From positions 1-8,501 of the forward strand of contig CAISKG010000092.1 in the NCBI GenBank assembly GCA_903885855.1: DNA of 8,501 nucleotides, in the 5' to 3' direction. The DNA comes from an uncultured Planctomycetaceae bacterium (lineage in GTDB: Bacteria > Planctomycetota > Planctomycetia > Pirellulales > UBA1268). This document shows, piece after piece, positions 6,411 through 8,501 of the stretch. Position 1 is the stretch's first letter; every line of letters starts with the position of its first letter. The position numbers and the translations under genes are program-made. Under the pieces are notes generated by a model. The model made no database searches. It saw only the letters and a list, made by a program, of their open reading frames with translations, and had not been told where the DNA came from.

Positions 6411-7333
6411 GCCGCGGGCCCTCCGCCGGCGATCTCGAGGTAGCGCTCCTCGAGGGAGGCCCGTTCGCGGCGCAGGTGGCGCAGCCGCAGGCCGGCCGCG
6501 CCGGCCGCGGCCAGGAAGCGGTCGAGCGCGGCCGAGGCGTCGGCCTCCGCGGCGGCGCCGTCGACGTGGAGGCGGAGGATGCCCGGCTCGTCGGTCGCCT
6601 CGAGCCGCAGGCCCGCGGTGTCGAGGCCGGCGGGCGGGGCGCGGTCGAAGCCGACGAGCCAGCTCGCCTTGGCGGCCGTCAGGTCGGCCACGGTGCCGGC
6701 GACCACGATCTGCCCCTTGCGGAGGATCGCCACCCGGTCGCAGAGCTGCTCGACCTCGCCGAGGAGGTGGCTGTTGACGAACACCGTCACCCCGCGGCGC
6801 CGCTCCTCGAGGAGCAGGTCGCGGATCTCCTTGCGCCCCACCGGATCGACGCCGTCGGTCGGCTCGTCGAGGAACAGCACGGTGGGGGCGTGGAGCAGGG
6901 CCTGCGCCAGCCCCAGGCGCTGCTTCATGCCCTTGGAGTAGCCGCGGATGCGGAGGCGCTCGCGGCCGCCGAGGCCGAGGAGGTCGAGCAGCTCGGCGGC
7001 CCGCCGGCGGCGCTGGCGCCGGGGGATCCCCTGGAGGGCGCCGTAGAGGTCGAGGAGGCTGGCGCTCGTGTGGTACTCGGGAAGGCGGTGGTCCTCGGGC
7101 AGGTAGCCCACCTCGCGCCGGGCCGACGAGGTGCCCACGGGGCGGCCGAGGAGGGCGGCCTCGCCCGCCGTCGGGGCCACGAGGCCGAGGAGGATCTTGA
7201 CGAGCGTCGTCTTTCCGGCGCCGTTCTGGCCGAGGAGGCCGAAGAGCGTGCCCGGCTCCACCTCGAGGCTGACGCCGCCGAGGGCCAGGGTGGGGCCGTA
7301 GCGCTTCTCGAGCCGTTTGACGGAAACCACCAT
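6407..7333 (-). CDS. ABC transporter ATP-binding protein
   Basis: This 308-residue cytoplasmic ATPase drives the adjacent ABC-2 permease. Counting from ATG at 7333, the Walker A motif GQNGAGKT is at 35-42, the signature YSKGMKQRL at 132-140, Walker B VLFLDEP at 152-158, the D-loop GVDP at 161-164, and the switch histidine at 189 (NSHLLGEVE). In the Q-loop position it reads GYLPED, with Glu where many ABC proteins have Gln; this variant occurs in ABC-2-linked ATPases. About 85 residues after the core form an accessory domain, as in NosF/NatA-like proteins. An ATG six codons upstream (7351) is possible, but AGGA lies nine bases before 7333, and the protein from there starts directly at the usual first strand (VVSVKRLEKRYG). 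It is the first of the five minus-strand genes, so the promoter should lie in or near the 59-base divergent spacer. Confidence 0.93.
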   Translation of the reverse strand: MVVSVKRLEKRYGPTLALGGVSLEVEPGTLFGLLGQNGAGKTTLVKILLGLVAPTAGEAALLGRPVGTSSARREVGYLPEDHRLPEYHTSASLLDLYGALQGIPRRQRRRRAAELLDLLGLGGRERLRIRGYSKGMKQRLGLAQALLHAPTVLFLDEPTDGVDPVGRKEIRDLLLEERRRGVTVFVNSHLLGEVEQLCDRVAILRKGQIVVAGTVADLTAAKASWLVGFDRAPPAGLDTAGLRLEATDEPGILRLHVDGAAAEADASAALDRFLAAAGAAGLRLRHLRRERASLEERYLEIAGGGPAA

Positions 7334-7353
7334 GGGGGCCGATCCTACCATCC

Positions 7354-7376
7354 TGCCGGCCGGGGTCCCGCCGGCA
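7354..7376. promoter_or_regulatory. Inverted repeat in the divergent spacer, possible operator
   Basis: TGCCGGC (7354-7360) and GCCGGCA (7370-7376) form a perfect 7-base inverted repeat with nine bases between. The arm centres are 16 bases apart, so a dimeric regulator could contact one face of the helix at roughly one and a half turns. It sits between the divergent ATPase and acyltransferase genes, where both promoters should lie. I cannot identify -10 or -35 boxes here. GC-rich composition makes chance pairing possible. Confidence 0.3.
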
Positions 7377-7392
7377 CAGGGGATCGCCGCCC

Positions 7393-8501
7393 GTGAAACT
7401 CCTCCTCAACCGGCTCTTCTGGTGGGTCGCCGGGCTCCTGCTGCGCCTCCGCTATTCGGTGCGGGTGGAGGGGGCCGAGGGGCTCGCGCGGCTCTCCGGC
7501 CCGACGCTCGTCCTCCCCAACCATCCGGCCTACGTCGATCCGCCGCTGGTGCTCTCGCACCTCCGCCTGGGGAGGAGCCTGCGGCCGCTGGTGTTCAGCG
7601 GCGTCTACCGGCTCCTGCCGGTGCGTCCGCTGATGTGGCTGGCCGACGCCTTCGAGGTGCCCGATCTCACCGCCCAGAGCCGCGACGCGCAGGCCAAGAC
7701 GCGCGAGATGATCGACGCCGTCGTGGCCCGCGTGCAGGCCGGCGACAGCTTCCTCATCTACCCCTCCGGCCGGCTCCAGCGCGGCAACGCCGAGGTGGTG
7801 GGCTCGGCCCGCGCGGTGCACGAGATCCTCTCGCGCTGCCCCGACGTGAACGTGGTCCTGGTGCGCACGCGCGGCGTGTGGGGGAGCAGCTTCAGCTGCG
7901 CGGCCACCGGGGGCCTGCCGCCGCTGGTGCCCACGATCGCCCGCAACCTCGGCTGGGCGCTCCTGTCGCTCGTCTTCTTCCTGCCGCGCCGGCGCGTGAC
8001 GATGCACGCCGAGGTGCTGCCGCGGGGCACGCTGCCGCGGGCCACGCGCGAGGAGACCAACGGCTTCCTCGAGCGCTGGTACGACGTCGACGGCGCGCAG
8101 GCGCCGGTCTTCGTGCGCTCCCACGCCTTCCTGGGGCCCTCCGAGGGGCGCTTCGCCGCCGGCGCGGCGCTGCCCAAGGTCGACCCGACGACGCTCGCCC
8201 CGAAGACGATCCGCCTGGTCAACGAGCTCGTGGCCGGCGAGGTGGGGCGGGAGTTGGCGCCCGAGGAGCTGGCGTACGACACGCGCCTCGAGGCCCTGGG
8301 CATGGACAGCCTCGACCGCATGGACGCCACGCTCAAGGTGGAGCAGCAGTTCGGCTTCCACTCCCCCGTCGTGGTCGAGAGCCTGGGGGAATTGTGGGCC
8401 CTGGCCGACGGCAAGCTGGCGGCCGCGGAGGGGGCCAAGCCGGCCGGCGCCGCCGCGGTGCCGGCGGCGTGGTTCGCGCCGCCGCGCGTCGCCGACGAGC
8501 C
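7393..8501 (+). CDS. PlsC-type acyltransferase fused to an acyl carrier protein domain (partial)
   Basis: The window shows 369 complete codons with no stop; the gene continues past the right edge. An N-terminal hydrophobic segment (LLLNRLFWWVAGLLLRLR) precedes a PlsC/LPLAT acyltransferase domain with the catalytic HX4D motif, H44 and D49 in NHPAYVDP. The next motif reads YPSGRLQRG (123-131), where most relatives have FPEG; this resembles the FPEGR block of Aas-type enzymes but lacks the Glu. From about 270 to 340 follows a carrier domain with GMDSLDRMD, S306 being the phosphopantetheine site. An Ala/Pro linker (343-362) then leads to the edge. By analogy with Aas (acyltransferase plus acyl-ACP synthetase), an AMP-forming ligase domain may follow, but it is not visible. 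Expected role: acyl transfer to lysophospholipid or another lipid acceptor at the membrane. The start must be GTG at 7393 (AGGGG ten bases upstream), because the first internal ATG, codon 81, would delete HX4D. Confidence 0.85.
   Translation, partial: MKLLLNRLFWWVAGLLLRLRYSVRVEGAEGLARLSGPTLVLPNHPAYVDPPLVLSHLRLGRSLRPLVFSGVYRLLPVRPLMWLADAFEVPDLTAQSRDAQAKTREMIDAVVARVQAGDSFLIYPSGRLQRGNAEVVGSARAVHEILSRCPDVNVVLVRTRGVWGSSFSCAATGGLPPLVPTIARNLGWALLSLVFFLPRRRVTMHAEVLPRGTLPRATREETNGFLERWYDVDGAQAPVFVRSHAFLGPSEGRFAAGAALPKVDPTTLAPKTIRLVNELVAGEVGRELAPEELAYDTRLEALGMDSLDRMDATLKVEQQFGFHSPVVVESLGELWALADGKLAAAEGAKPAGAAAVPAAWFAPPRVADE

Noticed and set aside
93..6443. Plus-strand open frame of more than 2100 codons running antisense to the minus-strand genes
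   Set aside because: It crosses several well-supported genes on the other strand and reads as low-complexity Arg/Gly/His/Ala-rich sequence with no domain. Stop-free shadow frames of this kind are expected opposite GC-rich coding sequence, where stop codons are rare.
6407..7333. Glu instead of Gln at the ATPase Q-loop as evidence of a defective or new ATPase
   Set aside because: All other ATP-binding motifs are intact, and GYLPE-type sequences are familiar in ATPases paired with ABC-2 permeases.
7345..8438. Minus-strand open frames opposite the acyltransferase gene
   Set aside because: The plus strand carries HX4D and an ACP serine motif in one continuous frame. The antisense frames are low complexity and show no domain.

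Overview
This is a very GC-rich window (roughly seventy percent G+C by eye) from a bacterial chromosome. The best guess for the host is a planctomycete. The main reason is the large exported protein at 1317-3404, whose conserved blocks resemble a family I associate with Planctomycetota. GTG starts and a PlsC-ACP fusion fit but are not diagnostic. I see no rRNA, tRNA, transposase, integrase or CRISPR array.

Layout. Positions 1-116 are non-coding and packed with hairpins. Two of these are related and carry A5/T5 tracts in their arms, which stand out against the GC-rich background. From 7333 down to 117 five genes run on the minus strand in one direction: an ABC ATPase, an ABC-2 type permease (4-base ATGA overlap), an amidase-signature hydrolase (24-base gap), an exported protein of unknown function (120-base gap with a hairpin), and a sarcosine/N-methyl amino acid oxidase-like flavoenzyme (39-base gap). 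A 59-base divergent spacer with an inverted repeat separates them from a plus-strand gene starting with GTG at 7393. That gene encodes a PlsC-type acyltransferase fused to an acyl carrier protein domain and runs off the right edge.

How they may work together. The ATPase and permease clearly form one transporter of unknown substrate. The amidase follows closely and is probably co-transcribed. The amidase and the oxidase could act in sequence, with amide hydrolysis releasing an N-methyl or secondary amino acid that is then oxidised, but this is inference. The exported protein may have its own expression control. The acyltransferase-ACP gene belongs to lipid metabolism and shares only the control region with the transporter. 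Nothing here is a clear new defence or mobile system. The items most worth a second look are the tandem hairpins at the left edge, the acyltransferase-ACP fusion with an altered motif, and the uncharacterised exported protein.
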